Shown: positions 1 through 9,067, counted from the stretch's first letter. The stretch: 64,000 bases of DNA from NORP259 sp041398705 (GCA_041398705.1 JAWKUI010000001.1:372001-436000); one strand, 5' to 3'. Program-made: numbers and translations. The notes: generated from the letters alone by a model not told the origin.

Positions 1-121
1 CCGGCTGCACCCCCTCCACGAGGGCTGTGTTGACCTCTTGGCGCACCGTGCCAACCGAAACCACGGCCGTCTCGGCTTCGACGTCGACCGAAACCACCTG
101 GGCGGGCATCGCTAGGCACAT
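1..121 (-). CDS. hypC: HypC/HupF-type hydrogenase maturation chaperone, N-terminal part (cut by window edge)
   Basis: Reading the minus strand from an ATG at 119-121 gives 40 residues beginning MCLAMPAQVVSVDV, followed by a VVSVGTVRQEV segment and ALVEGVQP, after which the window ends. This is the typical N-terminus of HypC: Met, then an essential Cys2, a short beta strand, and the conserved segment before the second strand. HypC works with HypD in assembling the Fe(CN)2CO centre of NiFe hydrogenase. The start codon lies inside the end of hypB (the hypB stop is at 112-114), a 10-bp overlap that indicates translational coupling in a hyp operon running leftwards out of the window. The C-terminal half is not visible. 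Confidence 0.87.
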   Translation of the reverse strand, partial: MCLAMPAQVVSVDVEAETAVVSVGTVRQEVNTALVEGVQP

Positions 122-1056
122 GGGGCGCTCCCGGCGCAGGCCATCTGGCGAGCGGCTTCGATCCATTGGTACCAAGCGGCCAGGCCTTCCCCGCTTTTCG
201 CGGAAACCCGCAGCACCTGCAGACGCGGGTTGACCTGGCGTGCGTAGGTGATGCACTGCTCCACGTCGAAGTCCAGGTGCGGCAGCAAGTCGATCTTGCT
301 GAGCAACATCAGGTCCGCCGAACGGAACATGTGCGGGTACTTGAGCGGCTTGTCCTCGCCCTCGGTGACCGAGAGAATGGCGACCCGCCGGTGTTCGCCC
401 AGGTCGAAGGCAGCAGGGCAGACCAGGTTGCCCACGTTTTCGATGAACAGGACGCTGCCCGCCTCGGGGGCCAGCGACTCCATCGCATGGCCCACCATGT
501 GGGCATCAAGATGGCAGCCCTTGCCCGTGTTGATCTGGATCGCCTTAGCACCGGTCGCGCGGATGCGCTCGGCATCGTTGGCGGTCTGCTGATCGCCTTC
601 GATCACCGCGCAACGGGTCTGCATACCCAGGTCGCCGATGGTGCGCGCGAGCAAGGTGGTTTTGCCGGAGCCGGGGCTCGAAACCAAGTTCAAGGCGAGC
701 ACACCCTGACGTTCCAGCCAGGTGCGGTTGCCCGCCGCGTATTCGTCGTTCTTGGCGAGGATGTCGGTTTCGATCTGCACCATGCGCGCCTGGCTCAGGC
801 CCGGAGCGTGGGCGTGGGCCGGGCCACTGCCGTAGTCGTGGGTGTGCCCATGGGGATGACCGTGGTCGTGGCCATGTTCGTGGTCGTGGCCATGTTCGTG
901 CCCATGGTGATGCCCGTGCTCATGGCCATGATCATGGTGGTGGTCATGCCCGCACCCGTGATGGTGCCCGTGGGAATGATCGTGGTCGTGGCCATGGTTG
1001 TGGCCCTTGCCGTCGATCGAGACGTTTCCGTTTCCGCAGCCGCAGGTCGTGCACAT
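112..1056 (-). CDS. hypB: Hydrogenase nickel incorporation GTPase HypB with long His-rich nickel-binding region
   Basis: A protein of 314 residues. It starts with MCTTCGCG (the N-terminal CxxCxC high-affinity metal site of HypB). A strongly His-rich stretch follows at about residues 19-84, and then a SIMIBI-class GTPase domain: P-loop SPGSGKTT near 127-134, then EGDQQTANDAERI, NTGKGCHLDAHMV, ENVGNLVCPAAFDLGE, and the base-recognition motif SKIDLLPHLDF. HypB delivers Ni to the NiFe hydrogenase large subunit in a GTP-dependent step; the His-rich segment is typical of nickel-storing HypB proteins. The Cys and His of the G-domain metal site (GKGCHLD) are present. It overlaps hypC downstream. No hydrogenase structural genes are in the window. 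Urease-specific UreG is unlikely because of the N-terminal Cys motif and the hypC neighbour. Confidence 0.95.
   Translation of the reverse strand: MCTTCGCGNGNVSIDGKGHNHGHDHDHSHGHHHGCGHDHHHDHGHEHGHHHGHEHGHDHEHGHDHGHPHGHTHDYGSGPAHAHAPGLSQARMVQIETDILAKNDEYAAGNRTWLERQGVLALNLVSSPGSGKTTLLARTIGDLGMQTRCAVIEGDQQTANDAERIRATGAKAIQINTGKGCHLDAHMVGHAMESLAPEAGSVLFIENVGNLVCPAAFDLGEHRRVAILSVTEGEDKPLKYPHMFRSADLMLLSKIDLLPHLDFDVEQCITYARQVNPRLQVLRVSAKSGEGLAAWYQWIEAARQMACAGSAPCA
805..1002 (-). repeat. His-codon repeat tract inside hypB
   Basis: This part of hypB is a low-complexity series of CAT/CAC codons alternating mostly with Gly, Asp and Glu codons. It includes near-identical direct copies of a CATGTTCGTGGTCGTGGC-type unit (plus strand). 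It encodes the presumed nickel-storage segment, and as a simple repeat it probably varies in length between strains. Confidence 0.8.
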
Positions 1057-1146
1057 GATTCATCGTCGGAGCACTGCGCTCCGGTCCCTAGATATACATG
1101 CGAAGGCCCCGAGGCGGGTGCAATTTTCCGCCCCCCCGCTTCAATC

Positions 1147-1188
1147 AATTGGCACCAGAACCGTCCGATTTTGCAACAGGTGCCAATT
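1147..1188. promoter_or_regulatory. Perfect 10-bp inverted repeat upstream of hypB (candidate operator)
   Basis: AATTGGCACC at 1147-1156 and its exact reverse complement GGTGCCAATT at 1179-1188 are separated by 22 bases. The repeat lies about 90-130 bp before the hypB start and just after the end of the beta-helix gene. There is no T-run, so a regulator site is more likely than a terminator. The regulator is unknown. Confidence 0.45.
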
Positions 1189-1193
1189 CCGCG

Positions 1194-3377
1194 CTATCTC
1201 GGCAACAACTCGACCCGCAGATTGGCGGCCCCATCCAACTCGAAGTAGGCCACCTGGATATGCACTTCGGTTGTTTCCTCGGTGTTGAAGTCGAAGGTGT
1301 CGATCATCGTGCCGTGTTGCGACCAGTTATCGATGGTGACGGCGCCATTGACCTTCACGCGGATCCCATCGTCGCTGTGGGTACGTAGGGTCCAGCCACC
1401 TGCGGGCAAGGTCACGCGCCCCTCCGCGGTCAGGGCGAAGTGATCAACCCGCGTCCAAACCCCATCGGATCCCGCCGCCGCGCCAACCACCCGTGCTGGC
1501 CCACCCATTCCGAACCGCAGGTCGAGGTTGGAGGTGGACCAGGCGGCCGCTTCGACTTGGGACCCCGCAGCGAACACGTCATTGCTGCCCCTCCAGTCCT
1601 CAGTCGATGGAAAGAACCGAATCTGCCAATCGATCGAAGACAAGACCCCTTGGAAGGTCTCCCGCCAATCTCCGGCAGACAGGGTCAAGAGATAGGGCTG
1701 CACCGCGCCCGCCGAACCACCCACGCGTACTTGCCAGGTGTCTGCGACGCGTTGCGGATCGCCGAGCTCGAGCCCCCGCGCCGCGAGCAATGCCACCGGC
1801 TCCTCGGCCACCCCGCGCACCTCATACACATGCTCACGGCCCTGCGAGCGGATCAGTCGGGCCATCGGCGCCACGTGATCCCACGGACCGTACGTCCCCA
1901 TCAAGATGTTCCCGCGCCCAGCCAAAGCAGCCCGCGCCCCCACCGGTTGAGACTGCCCGAGCACCGCGAATTCCGGAATGGCGGCCTCCGGGAGCTCTCT
2001 CGGGCCTTCGTCGACTCGCGCGTCACCGGACAACGCGAAGGGCTGTTCCGTGCCCGTGACGTGATTCCCGAAGAACGCCGCGGGTTCGGTGTCGCGTAGG
2101 CGCAGGACCACCGCTTCGTTTTTGAACGAATTCCGGAATACCGCGTTATCGCGCGAACCGCGGTGGTTGGCCGCCATCCAGGGCAGGGACAGAAGATGCC
2201 CATCGTCGTCCACCCAGAGATGCACGCCGCAGGCATTTCCCGCGAACTGGTTCCCCATGATGCGATGCCCCGAACCGTGTTCGATGTTGATCGCACCACG
2301 CTCCAACCCGTACCCAAGGGCCCCATTGCCATCGAACCGGTTGTCCGCGATCTCGAAGTCATTCGAATAGCCGCCCCAGATCCCGCAAATGCCGTTTTCG
2401 ACGAATCGATTGCCGAAGATGCGGTTGCGGCTGCTGAAGGTCTGCTCGAGTCCATGGGCCACCGCGTAGGAGAAGTCGTTGTCGAGGAACAGGTTGTACG
2501 AGTTACCCAGCCCGGCAAACTCTTCCGCTTTGCGCTCGGGACCCGCTTCGCCCAGGGCCTCCCGGCCCGCAAAACCGAAGTACCCGTCTCCTCCGTGGGT
2601 GCACGAATTCGCCACGACCGAGTTCCGGTTGCACTGCTCGAACATCAGGATGCCCGCCGAGTCCTGCCCGCGGTTGTAGACGCCTTCGCTGTGACCGCGC
2701 ACGCAGAAGTCGAACGCGTTGTGGTGGATCCGGTTGTGACTCGAACGCCACATAGCAAGGCCCCAACCCGAGAGAAACGAGGCGTCGTTGTCGAAGACGC
2801 TCGCCTGCTCGACCCGTTCCAACACGATCCCGTTCTGGCCCGTACGCACACGATTGCGGGCGATCGTCACACGTTTGCTGTCGGCCACCGCAATCGCCGC
2901 GCCCCATTGGCTCAGCCATTCCCCGCCATCGTTGTGGTGGGGATACAACCAATCGCGCTTGTCCTCTTGTTCGACCGTGGAGTAGAGCCGTTGGCGGTAG
3001 ACTTCGCGTACTTCGCTGCCCGACACCATGGCACCATCGCAGCGATTCAGCCGGATGCCGACCTTGAACCCTTCCACCACCAGGCCCTCCAAGCTCAGAT
3101 TCCGGCAACCTTCGGCCTGAAGCCCGGTGCCGATCATGCTTTCCGGCGCAGTGCCCGGCGCGCTGCCCCGCAAGACACTCCCGGCGGCAAAGCGGATCTG
3201 CAGGTCATCCCCTTCAATGCGCAAGGCCGGGCCCCCCTCCGGCGCCAGGACCAATCCCAGCGGAATGCGCACCTCGCAAGAAGCGGTCAACGTGGTTCCC
3301 GCCTCCGTCAATTCGACCACCGGCAGATCCAAGCGCCCGCTCGCAGGCATGCACAAGCCAATCAAAGCCATCCACAT
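1194..3377 (-). CDS. Secreted right-handed beta-helix protein with C-terminal PA14 domain
   Basis: A protein of 727 residues from the chosen ATG. The frame extends further upstream but would overlap the preceding gene, and the segment starting MWMALIGLCMPASG looks like a short export signal. The central part (roughly residues 60-480) is rich in N-x-I/V repeats such as RITIARNRVRTGQNGIVL-like turns, SHNRIHHNAFDF and SNDFEIADNRFDGNG, characteristic of NosD/PbH1 parallel beta-helix proteins that bind or cleave carbohydrate. The C-terminus (last ~130 residues) contains GWTLRTHSDDGIRVKVNG followed by a DNWSQHG segment, the hallmark of PA14 carbohydrate-binding modules. It follows the glycosyltransferase gene by 43 bp on the same strand. 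A role in polysaccharide binding or processing is an inference; no catalytic residues can be assigned. Confidence 0.8.
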   Translation of the reverse strand: MWMALIGLCMPASGRLDLPVVELTEAGTTLTASCEVRIPLGLVLAPEGGPALRIEGDDLQIRFAAGSVLRGSAPGTAPESMIGTGLQAEGCRNLSLEGLVVEGFKVGIRLNRCDGAMVSGSEVREVYRQRLYSTVEQEDKRDWLYPHHNDGGEWLSQWGAAIAVADSKRVTIARNRVRTGQNGIVLERVEQASVFDNDASFLSGWGLAMWRSSHNRIHHNAFDFCVRGHSEGVYNRGQDSAGILMFEQCNRNSVVANSCTHGGDGYFGFAGREALGEAGPERKAEEFAGLGNSYNLFLDNDFSYAVAHGLEQTFSSRNRIFGNRFVENGICGIWGGYSNDFEIADNRFDGNGALGYGLERGAINIEHGSGHRIMGNQFAGNACGVHLWVDDDGHLLSLPWMAANHRGSRDNAVFRNSFKNEAVVLRLRDTEPAAFFGNHVTGTEQPFALSGDARVDEGPRELPEAAIPEFAVLGQSQPVGARAALAGRGNILMGTYGPWDHVAPMARLIRSQGREHVYEVRGVAEEPVALLAARGLELGDPQRVADTWQVRVGGSAGAVQPYLLTLSAGDWRETFQGVLSSIDWQIRFFPSTEDWRGSNDVFAAGSQVEAAAWSTSNLDLRFGMGGPARVVGAAAGSDGVWTRVDHFALTAEGRVTLPAGGWTLRTHSDDGIRVKVNGAVTIDNWSQHGTMIDTFDFNTEETTEVHIQVAYFELDGAANLRVELLPR

Positions 3378-3420
3378 GCCCGTACCGTAGCCCCCACCCG
3401 CCAGACCGCAAGCGGCGCGC

Positions 3421-4977
3421 TCACGGCCGGTTGTGCAGGATCCAGAATTCCACTCCGCCCGCCGGCCCCATGACCACATGCCGCACATCCACGCCAGAGG
3501 GCTCCGTCCCGGTCCATTCCGCCGCGGTGACGATCCAAATCATTTCCCGGTCACTGGCCAGCGCGTTCTCCACCGGCCCCACCTGGATGCCAGCCATCCG
3601 GTAGCTGCCCAAGCGTGACGCAAGTTCGTGCTCCTGGAACCAGCGCTGTAGTTCGCGCGTTTCCATGCCCCGGTAGAACGGCACATAGAGCCATGGCGCT
3701 GGGAACTGGTCGCTGATCCAGAGCTTCTCGGCAGGATCGTCCCGGGTCACTTCGAACACCTCACGCACACCATGCATCCAAGCTTGCGCACCTAAGCGAC
3801 CATAGTGGCGGAAGTAGTGCCACGCGTGATGCGCTCCCTGGAGCAACACCGCCGCCAGCATGCCCCCCATCACCAGGCGGCGCAGGACAGCCGTCCGTGG
3901 GAGGCGAGCCAACGAGGCAAATCCAAGGCCGCCGAGCAGAGCGAACAGGGGCGCCGCGTGCAGGACCCGCGTCGCTTGATAGGGACCGGTGAGCATGCCC
4001 GGCAGGGGATAGAGCAAGAGCCAGACAAACAGGAAGCCCGCCCCGGGGGACCGCCAGTTCCGCCAGGCAGCGACGAAGCCCACCAAGGCCAAAACGGTCG
4101 ATACCGGTCCTAGAACCCCGAATCCCGGCAATCCGTCGCGCGCATCCGGGCCCCCTTCGAAGAGCAGGAACTGCGGAGAGAGATAGGAGAGCAGCGAAGC
4201 GAACCAACGCCCGGACTCTCCGCCCGGCGCCTGTGGAGCTCGTGCCATTGCGTCGGAGGAGGACCACACGAACGCGAATCCGAGCAAGGCCACTCCGAAC
4301 ATCCCGAAGGACACGGCGCTTAGCACGCCGGTCGCCCGCAGCGATTGGCGGCGCAACAGCAGAAGCCCCGCCAGCAAGGGGGCAACCACATAGCGCGCGC
4401 TGGAATCGCACCAAAGCGCGAGCGAGAACACCAAAGCGCCGATCCACAACGAACCTCGTTTGCCATCGAGCCCGCGCCAGACCCAATACGCGCCCCACAC
4501 GAGAAACAGGGGCAGAAGAATCGCCGGCGTCGCCACCCGGCTGTAGTGCAGGTGCCATGGACTGAGCGCGAGCGTCAGCCCCGCGATCAGCGCGGGTCCC
4601 GGCCCCCACAGGCGGCGAGCAAGCAGGATCACCCCGAGAACCGTCAGGATGCCGGCGAGGGCGGCGGGAGTGCGCACGGATGCCGCGTTCAGCCCGAAAG
4701 TCCCAACCACCGGCGCCGCGAGATAGCGGTAGAGGGCTTCGTTGGAATCGGTTTGAGAGTGGCAGAGAAGCGGCCACGCACGTCCGTTCTGATCGGCACC
4801 GGTCTCCCAAATACACCAGGCGTCCAAACCGATGGAAGCCTCGTCGGCGAGCAGTCCCGGCGGGGTCTGTTCGAGGATCGGCAGTCGCAACCAAGCCGCC
4901 AGAACCAGCACCAAGGCGGTGAGGAGAGGCAAAACCAGGCGGGCGCTGGGGCGGGGAGGGCACGCGTCGATCGACAT
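3421..4977 (-). CDS. Polytopic GT-C family glycosyltransferase (PMT/ArnT-like)
   Basis: A protein of 518 residues with a first TM helix at about 15-35 (LVLPLLTALVLVLAAWLRL), then a periplasmic loop with PPGLLADEASIGLDAW. The DE pair in this first loop is the usual acidic motif of GT-C enzymes that use polyprenyl-phosphate sugars. About ten more hydrophobic segments follow, and the C-terminal ~150 residues appear extracytoplasmic. These enzymes transfer a sugar from a lipid carrier to a protein or glycan on the outer face of the cytoplasmic membrane. Substrate is unknown. It sits directly upstream of the beta-helix/PA14 gene on the same strand, so a shared envelope-glycan function is possible. 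Confidence 0.78.
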   Translation of the reverse strand: MSIDACPPRPSARLVLPLLTALVLVLAAWLRLPILEQTPPGLLADEASIGLDAWCIWETGADQNGRAWPLLCHSQTDSNEALYRYLAAPVVGTFGLNAASVRTPAALAGILTVLGVILLARRLWGPGPALIAGLTLALSPWHLHYSRVATPAILLPLFLVWGAYWVWRGLDGKRGSLWIGALVFSLALWCDSSARYVVAPLLAGLLLLRRQSLRATGVLSAVSFGMFGVALLGFAFVWSSSDAMARAPQAPGGESGRWFASLLSYLSPQFLLFEGGPDARDGLPGFGVLGPVSTVLALVGFVAAWRNWRSPGAGFLFVWLLLYPLPGMLTGPYQATRVLHAAPLFALLGGLGFASLARLPRTAVLRRLVMGGMLAAVLLQGAHHAWHYFRHYGRLGAQAWMHGVREVFEVTRDDPAEKLWISDQFPAPWLYVPFYRGMETRELQRWFQEHELASRLGSYRMAGIQVGPVENALASDREMIWIVTAAEWTGTEPSGVDVRHVVMGPAGGVEFWILHNRP

Positions 4978-5222
4978 CAGAGGGTCCGGAGCCAGTCTAG
5001 GGCTCGGCCGCGTTCTCGCAGCGGGCAGCCACCGTAATCCATCCCATCGAAAGCACTTAGAGCGGAAACACGAGAACGGTCCGCTTTTCCTGTCCTCCCA
5101 GGCCGCCTCGATTCACTTGCCCATGTCCCGCGGCTTTTGCGCCGCAACCCCGCGCTGGATGGCGACCCGCTGGCTCCCCGGAGACAACCCCTCGCACCGC
5201 AGCGCCCTCTCCTCCACACACC

Positions 5223-6968
5223 ATGAAGATCTCTTCCGCTTCCACCGTGCTCGCCCTGCTGGGCCTGTCGGTATCCGCCCACGCCCAGAACCCGCGCACC
5301 CTCTTCTCGGTCGATTGGCACGGCCCCACCGTGGGCATGCCGGACACCGGCTCCGGCACCCCCATCACCGCCGGAGACATCCTCACGCCCGCAGCGGGCA
5401 TGCCGATGCTGGGGCCGCTCGCGACCCCGAGCATCGCCATCTCCCACGGATTCGGCGGCCTGGGCCTTATGCCCGGCTGCATCGGTGTGCCCGGCGGCAC
5501 CCCGTGCCACGTCGAAGTCGACGCGCTGTCCGCGGGCCTGGAGCCGCTGATCTCCCCCAACGGCATTCCCGCGGGTCACCTGCACTTCTCGGTGGACCGG
5601 TTTGCCAAGGGTTTCGGGCCGGTGGCGCCCAACGTGTTCACCGAGTTCCCCGTGGGTGATGCCCCTGCCGATGTGATGCTCAACGTGCACCCCCTGATCG
5701 GTGGCCCGCTGCCCCCCGGCCCCACCGTCGGCCACCGCGGCCTGCTCGACGGCAACGGCTTGGCTTCTGGAACGGGTTTCGCGTACCCGGGCCTCGGCCT
5801 GATCGAACCCTCCATGCCGATCGCCAGCATCATCAACCCCGGCGACAACATCGATGCCCTGGACACGATCCCGGTGGGTCCGGTTCCGGTGGCTCGCTTC
5901 TTCTTCAGCCTGGATTCGTGGGGTTTCGATCCGCTCACGGGCGCGCCGAACTCCGGTTCGGCCACGGCGCACGGCTTCTCGGGAGCCGACGTTCTGGTGA
6001 CCGGCTTGGGCCTTGGAGCCCCGATGGTCTACGCGCCGTCCTTTGCACTGGGCCTGGATCTCTCGCTGGTCGGCCAGCCCGATGACTTGGACGCCTTGAT
6101 CCTGCACGAGAACAACGTGCCCGGCTTCCAACCGAGCCTGCACCCCTACGACTGGACCACCGGCGCCACCGACATGCTGCTGTTCTCGGTGCGCCGCGGC
6201 AGCTGGGTGATCGGACAACCCGACAGCATCTTCGGCATTCCGATCGAAGAAGGGGACATCCTCACGACCCCGCTGCCCACCGCGATGGGCGGTGTTTCGC
6301 CCTTCCCCGGCATCTTCATCGCGGCCGAGAACCTCGGTCTGGCCACCCTGCGCTCGGGCCCGGTCATCGGCAACTTCGGCGATGATCTCTGCGCGCTCGA
6401 CCTGTTCGATCAGACGATCAAGGACTGCGATGGCGACGGGATCGAAGACGTGCTGGCCATCGCCACCGGACTCGTCCCCGACGGCAACATGAACGGCATC
6501 CCGGACACCTGCGAGCCGACCGCGCCCTGCGTGCCCCTGCCGAACTCCACCGGCGTGCCGACCGTTCTGACCGGCACCCCGACCTTCCTGGGCGCGGGCT
6601 TGCACCTCGAAGCCACCTCCGGTCCGCCGACCCAGTTCGGCTACTTCCTGGTTGGCACCGGCCTGCAGAGCCCTGGCGCCCTGATCGGCAGCGGCCGGTT
6701 GTGCCTGGCCACCGCCGCCCCCGACAAGCTTGGCCGCTACAACATCGGCGGCACGGCGATGGACTCGGTGGGTATCTTCAACGGCAGCGGCGTGCTCCAG
6801 AACCTGGTAGGCACCTCCGGCACCGGAACCGGCTTCGACGTGCCCTTCGCCCTTCCGATCGTGGGCGCTGGCATGATCATGGCCGGCCAGACCTGGCACT
6901 TCCAACTGTGGCACCGGGACATCCCGATGACTTCGAACTTCTCGAACTCCCTGACTTGGACCTTCTAG
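5223..6968 (+). CDS. Large secreted protein, paralogue A, with calcium-binding-like segment and shared C-terminal module
   Basis: A protein of 581 residues. A signal peptide (MKISSASTVLALLGLSVSAHA) is followed by a ~380-residue region beginning TLFSVDWHGPTVGMPDTG, which is paralogous to the next gene. A short Asp-rich segment DCDGDGIEDVLAIATG then NGIPDTCEP resembles thrombospondin type-3/dockerin calcium loops. The last ~145 residues are the module shared with four other proteins in the window: NSTGVPTVL, FGYFLVGTG, LGRYN, AGQTWHFQLWHRD, SNFSNSLTWTF. No enzymatic motif is recognised. The start is set by the signal peptide; no Shine-Dalgarno is visible. Likely exported or surface-exposed; function unknown. 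Confidence 0.8.
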   Translation: MKISSASTVLALLGLSVSAHAQNPRTLFSVDWHGPTVGMPDTGSGTPITAGDILTPAAGMPMLGPLATPSIAISHGFGGLGLMPGCIGVPGGTPCHVEVDALSAGLEPLISPNGIPAGHLHFSVDRFAKGFGPVAPNVFTEFPVGDAPADVMLNVHPLIGGPLPPGPTVGHRGLLDGNGLASGTGFAYPGLGLIEPSMPIASIINPGDNIDALDTIPVGPVPVARFFFSLDSWGFDPLTGAPNSGSATAHGFSGADVLVTGLGLGAPMVYAPSFALGLDLSLVGQPDDLDALILHENNVPGFQPSLHPYDWTTGATDMLLFSVRRGSWVIGQPDSIFGIPIEEGDILTTPLPTAMGGVSPFPGIFIAAENLGLATLRSGPVIGNFGDDLCALDLFDQTIKDCDGDGIEDVLAIATGLVPDGNMNGIPDTCEPTAPCVPLPNSTGVPTVLTGTPTFLGAGLHLEATSGPPTQFGYFLVGTGLQSPGALIGSGRLCLATAAPDKLGRYNIGGTAMDSVGIFNGSGVLQNLVGTSGTGTGFDVPFALPIVGAGMIMAGQTWHFQLWHRDIPMTSNFSNSLTWTF

Positions 6969-6987
6969 TCAAAAACCCCGCGTGACG

Positions 6988-7022
6988 GGGAGCCGGGCGG
7001 GTCCCTTGCCCGCCCGGCTCCC
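6988..7022 (+). terminator. GC-rich hairpin after paralogue A
   Basis: GGGAGCCGGGCGGG at 6988-7001 pairs perfectly with 7009-7022 around a 7-base loop, 20 bp after the stop codon. No T-run follows, but position and stability fit a transcript end. Confidence 0.6.
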
Positions 7023-7203
7023 TCCAAATGAGACTGTGGCGGACGATCCGGCACCGGAGTTGGGCCTTCGCTCAAAATCGGTGCACCGCCAACAGAATCA
7101 AGGGAACCCAAACGAGCCCCGTCCCTTCCTATCCGTCGGTCCATCCTTGGATGCAGAAGTCCAATGGTCCCGGAGGCCGGCGCTCTCTCTCCGAAGCACC
7201 ACC

Positions 7204-8985
7204 ATGACTCTCCTCGCTTCTGGCACGTTTTCCCGCTCCTGTGCCCGGGTGCTTTCGCTGGCTTTCGGGGCCCTCTTCTGCCCTTCGGTGTGGGCCCAAT
7301 CCGAATCGGTCTTCAGCGTGGACTGGCAAGGCCAGACCACCGGTGTCCTGGATCAGACGTCGGGTGTATCGATCACCGACGGTGACATTCTGATCCAGGA
7401 ATTCGGCCCCTTCCCGAACGGAAGCACGCCGATGCCGCCGCCGCAGATCCGGCTGCCAGCTTTCTATCTGGCGTCGTACTTGAACTGCGCCGGACATACG
7501 CCGGGTGTCTCGTGTGGCTTGGAAATGGACGCCCTTTCCTTCGGCCGCGATGCCCGCCTGTTGCCGTCGCCCGGCTACGGATTCCGGGTGTACTTCTCCG
7601 TGGACGAGTTCGCGCAAGGCGTGCAGCTGTCCGGCACCTTCCCGAACCTGCGCACCGAAGCCCAGGCCCAAGAAGCCGCTTCCGACATCTTCGTGTCGTT
7701 CTTCCAGGGCGTGGGTCCGATCGCTCCCGGCATCGTTCCCAACAACTTGCTGGTGCTCGATGGCAACGGCCGCGATGTGACGGGCAACGGCTTCCGGCCC
7801 GGCTTGGGTCTGATCGAGCCGAGCCCGCCCAGCACCACCGTGCCCGACCCCGGCAGCAACCTGGATGCCTTCGAAAACGGACTCCCGTTTGCGGCCGCCA
7901 CGACCCGCGTCTACTTCTCGCTGCAAGGCGGCGTCTCCGACCCGAATGAAATCGGCGTGGCGATCACGAACTCGGCCGCGGCCCAAGGGGCCAACGGCGG
8001 CGATGTTCTCGTCTTCAACCCCGCCAGCGGCGCTGTGGCGGTGTACGCCAGCGCGGACCAACTGGGTCTGGATCTACTCGGCATCGGCGTCGACGACCTG
8101 GACGCGTTGGTCGTCGTCGAAAACGGCATCCCCGGGTACCAGCCGCCGCTCGCGATGTACGACTGGGCTACGGGCGCCAGCGACCTGATCCTGTTCTCCG
8201 TGCGCCGCGGCAGCGCGGTGATCGGCTCCCCGGACAGCCTGCTGGGCCTGCCGATCCTGCCCGGCGACGTGCTCATTCCGCCGATCCTGCCCGGCGCCGT
8301 GACCCCGGGCGTGTTCGTGGCGGCCGAAGCCCTCGGCCTCGAAACCAACCGCAGCGCGGGCCAAAGCGACGAACTCGACTCGCTGGACCTCAAGGACGAC
8401 AGCGAAGATCCGATCATCGACTGCAACCACAACGGCATCGAGGATTCCAAGGACATCGCCGACGGCACCTCGCCGGACAACGATGGCAGCGGAATACCGG
8501 ATGAGTGCGAAGACCCCGGATACGGCTTCTGTGAGTGCACCAACGCAGCAACCGCGCCGTGCGGCAACTCCTCCTCGGCCGGACTGGGCTGCCTCAACGG
8601 CGCGGGACTCGGCGGCAAGCTCGAGGGCACCGGCACCAGCTCGGTGGCCACCGACAGCCTCGTGCTCACCGCCAGCCAGCTCCCGGTCAACAACTTCGGC
8701 CTGGTCTTCGTCGGGGACGGCATCGTGCCGCCGACCGCGGTCGGCAACGGCTTGCGCTGCGTCGGCGGCTCGGTGCTCTACCGCCTGCACGTGGGCTTCT
8801 CCGGCCCCACCGGCACCTTCAACTACGGCCCCGGCATCGTTGCGGACGCGAACACCTTCCCGAACTACATGACGATCTTCGCGGGGGACACGTGGTTCTT
8901 CCAAGCCTGGTACCGCGACCACGGCGGCCCCTGCGGCGCCGACAACAACATGACGAACGCCTGGGCGGTGACGTTCACCCCGTGA
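7204..8985 (+). CDS. Large secreted protein, paralogue B of the preceding gene
   Basis: A protein of 593 residues from ATG 7204, chosen because it begins a signal peptide (SFSRS-type basic start, core LSLAFGALFCPSVWAQ). The frame is open further upstream without a plausible start. The mature part starts SVFSVDWQGQTTGVLDQTSG and matches the preceding gene over most of its length (for example DLILFSVRRGSAVIGSPDSL versus DMLLFSVRRGSWVIGQPDSI). An Asp-rich loop segment (DCNHNGIEDSKDIADG) precedes a Cys-rich linker (CECTNAATAPCGN) and a C-terminal module with ASQLPVNNFGLVFVGDG and AGDTWFFQAWYRD. This is a tandem duplicate that has diverged in its C-terminal module. Function unknown; probably cell surface. 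Confidence 0.8.
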   Translation: MTLLASGTFSRSCARVLSLAFGALFCPSVWAQSESVFSVDWQGQTTGVLDQTSGVSITDGDILIQEFGPFPNGSTPMPPPQIRLPAFYLASYLNCAGHTPGVSCGLEMDALSFGRDARLLPSPGYGFRVYFSVDEFAQGVQLSGTFPNLRTEAQAQEAASDIFVSFFQGVGPIAPGIVPNNLLVLDGNGRDVTGNGFRPGLGLIEPSPPSTTVPDPGSNLDAFENGLPFAAATTRVYFSLQGGVSDPNEIGVAITNSAAAQGANGGDVLVFNPASGAVAVYASADQLGLDLLGIGVDDLDALVVVENGIPGYQPPLAMYDWATGASDLILFSVRRGSAVIGSPDSLLGLPILPGDVLIPPILPGAVTPGVFVAAEALGLETNRSAGQSDELDSLDLKDDSEDPIIDCNHNGIEDSKDIADGTSPDNDGSGIPDECEDPGYGFCECTNAATAPCGNSSSAGLGCLNGAGLGGKLEGTGTSSVATDSLVLTASQLPVNNFGLVFVGDGIVPPTAVGNGLRCVGGSVLYRLHVGFSGPTGTFNYGPGIVADANTFPNYMTIFAGDTWFFQAWYRDHGGPCGADNNMTNAWAVTFTP

Positions 8986-9013
8986 CCCCGGCGGGACTCT
9001 CCCCGGCAAATGC

Positions 9014-9045
9014 ATCGGCCCGAAGCCATCTGGCTCCGGGCCGAT
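9014..9045. terminator. Hairpin between convergent genes
   Basis: ATCGGCCCG/CGGGCCGAT and AGCCA/TGGCT arms pair with one A-C mismatch around a 2-base turn, between the stop of paralogue B (8985) and the stop of acr3 (9068). Probably serves both directions; a short T-rich stretch follows on the plus strand. Confidence 0.6.
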
Positions 9046-9067
9046 TCGTTTCTAGCTTCGAAACGGC

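Noticed and set aside
840..1002. CRISPR-like short repeats
   Set aside because: The repeats are His codons inside hypB, with no regular spacers. No CRISPR array or cas gene is seen in the window.
1147..1188. Sigma-54 promoter reading of TTGGCACCTGTTGCAA before hypB
   Set aside because: GG and GC elements are separated by 8 bases instead of the required 10.
4977..6914. An open frame of 645 codons on the minus strand opposite the secreted paralogue A
   Set aside because: The plus-strand gene has a signal peptide and homologous partners. The antisense product is His/Gln/Gly/Arg-rich with no domain.
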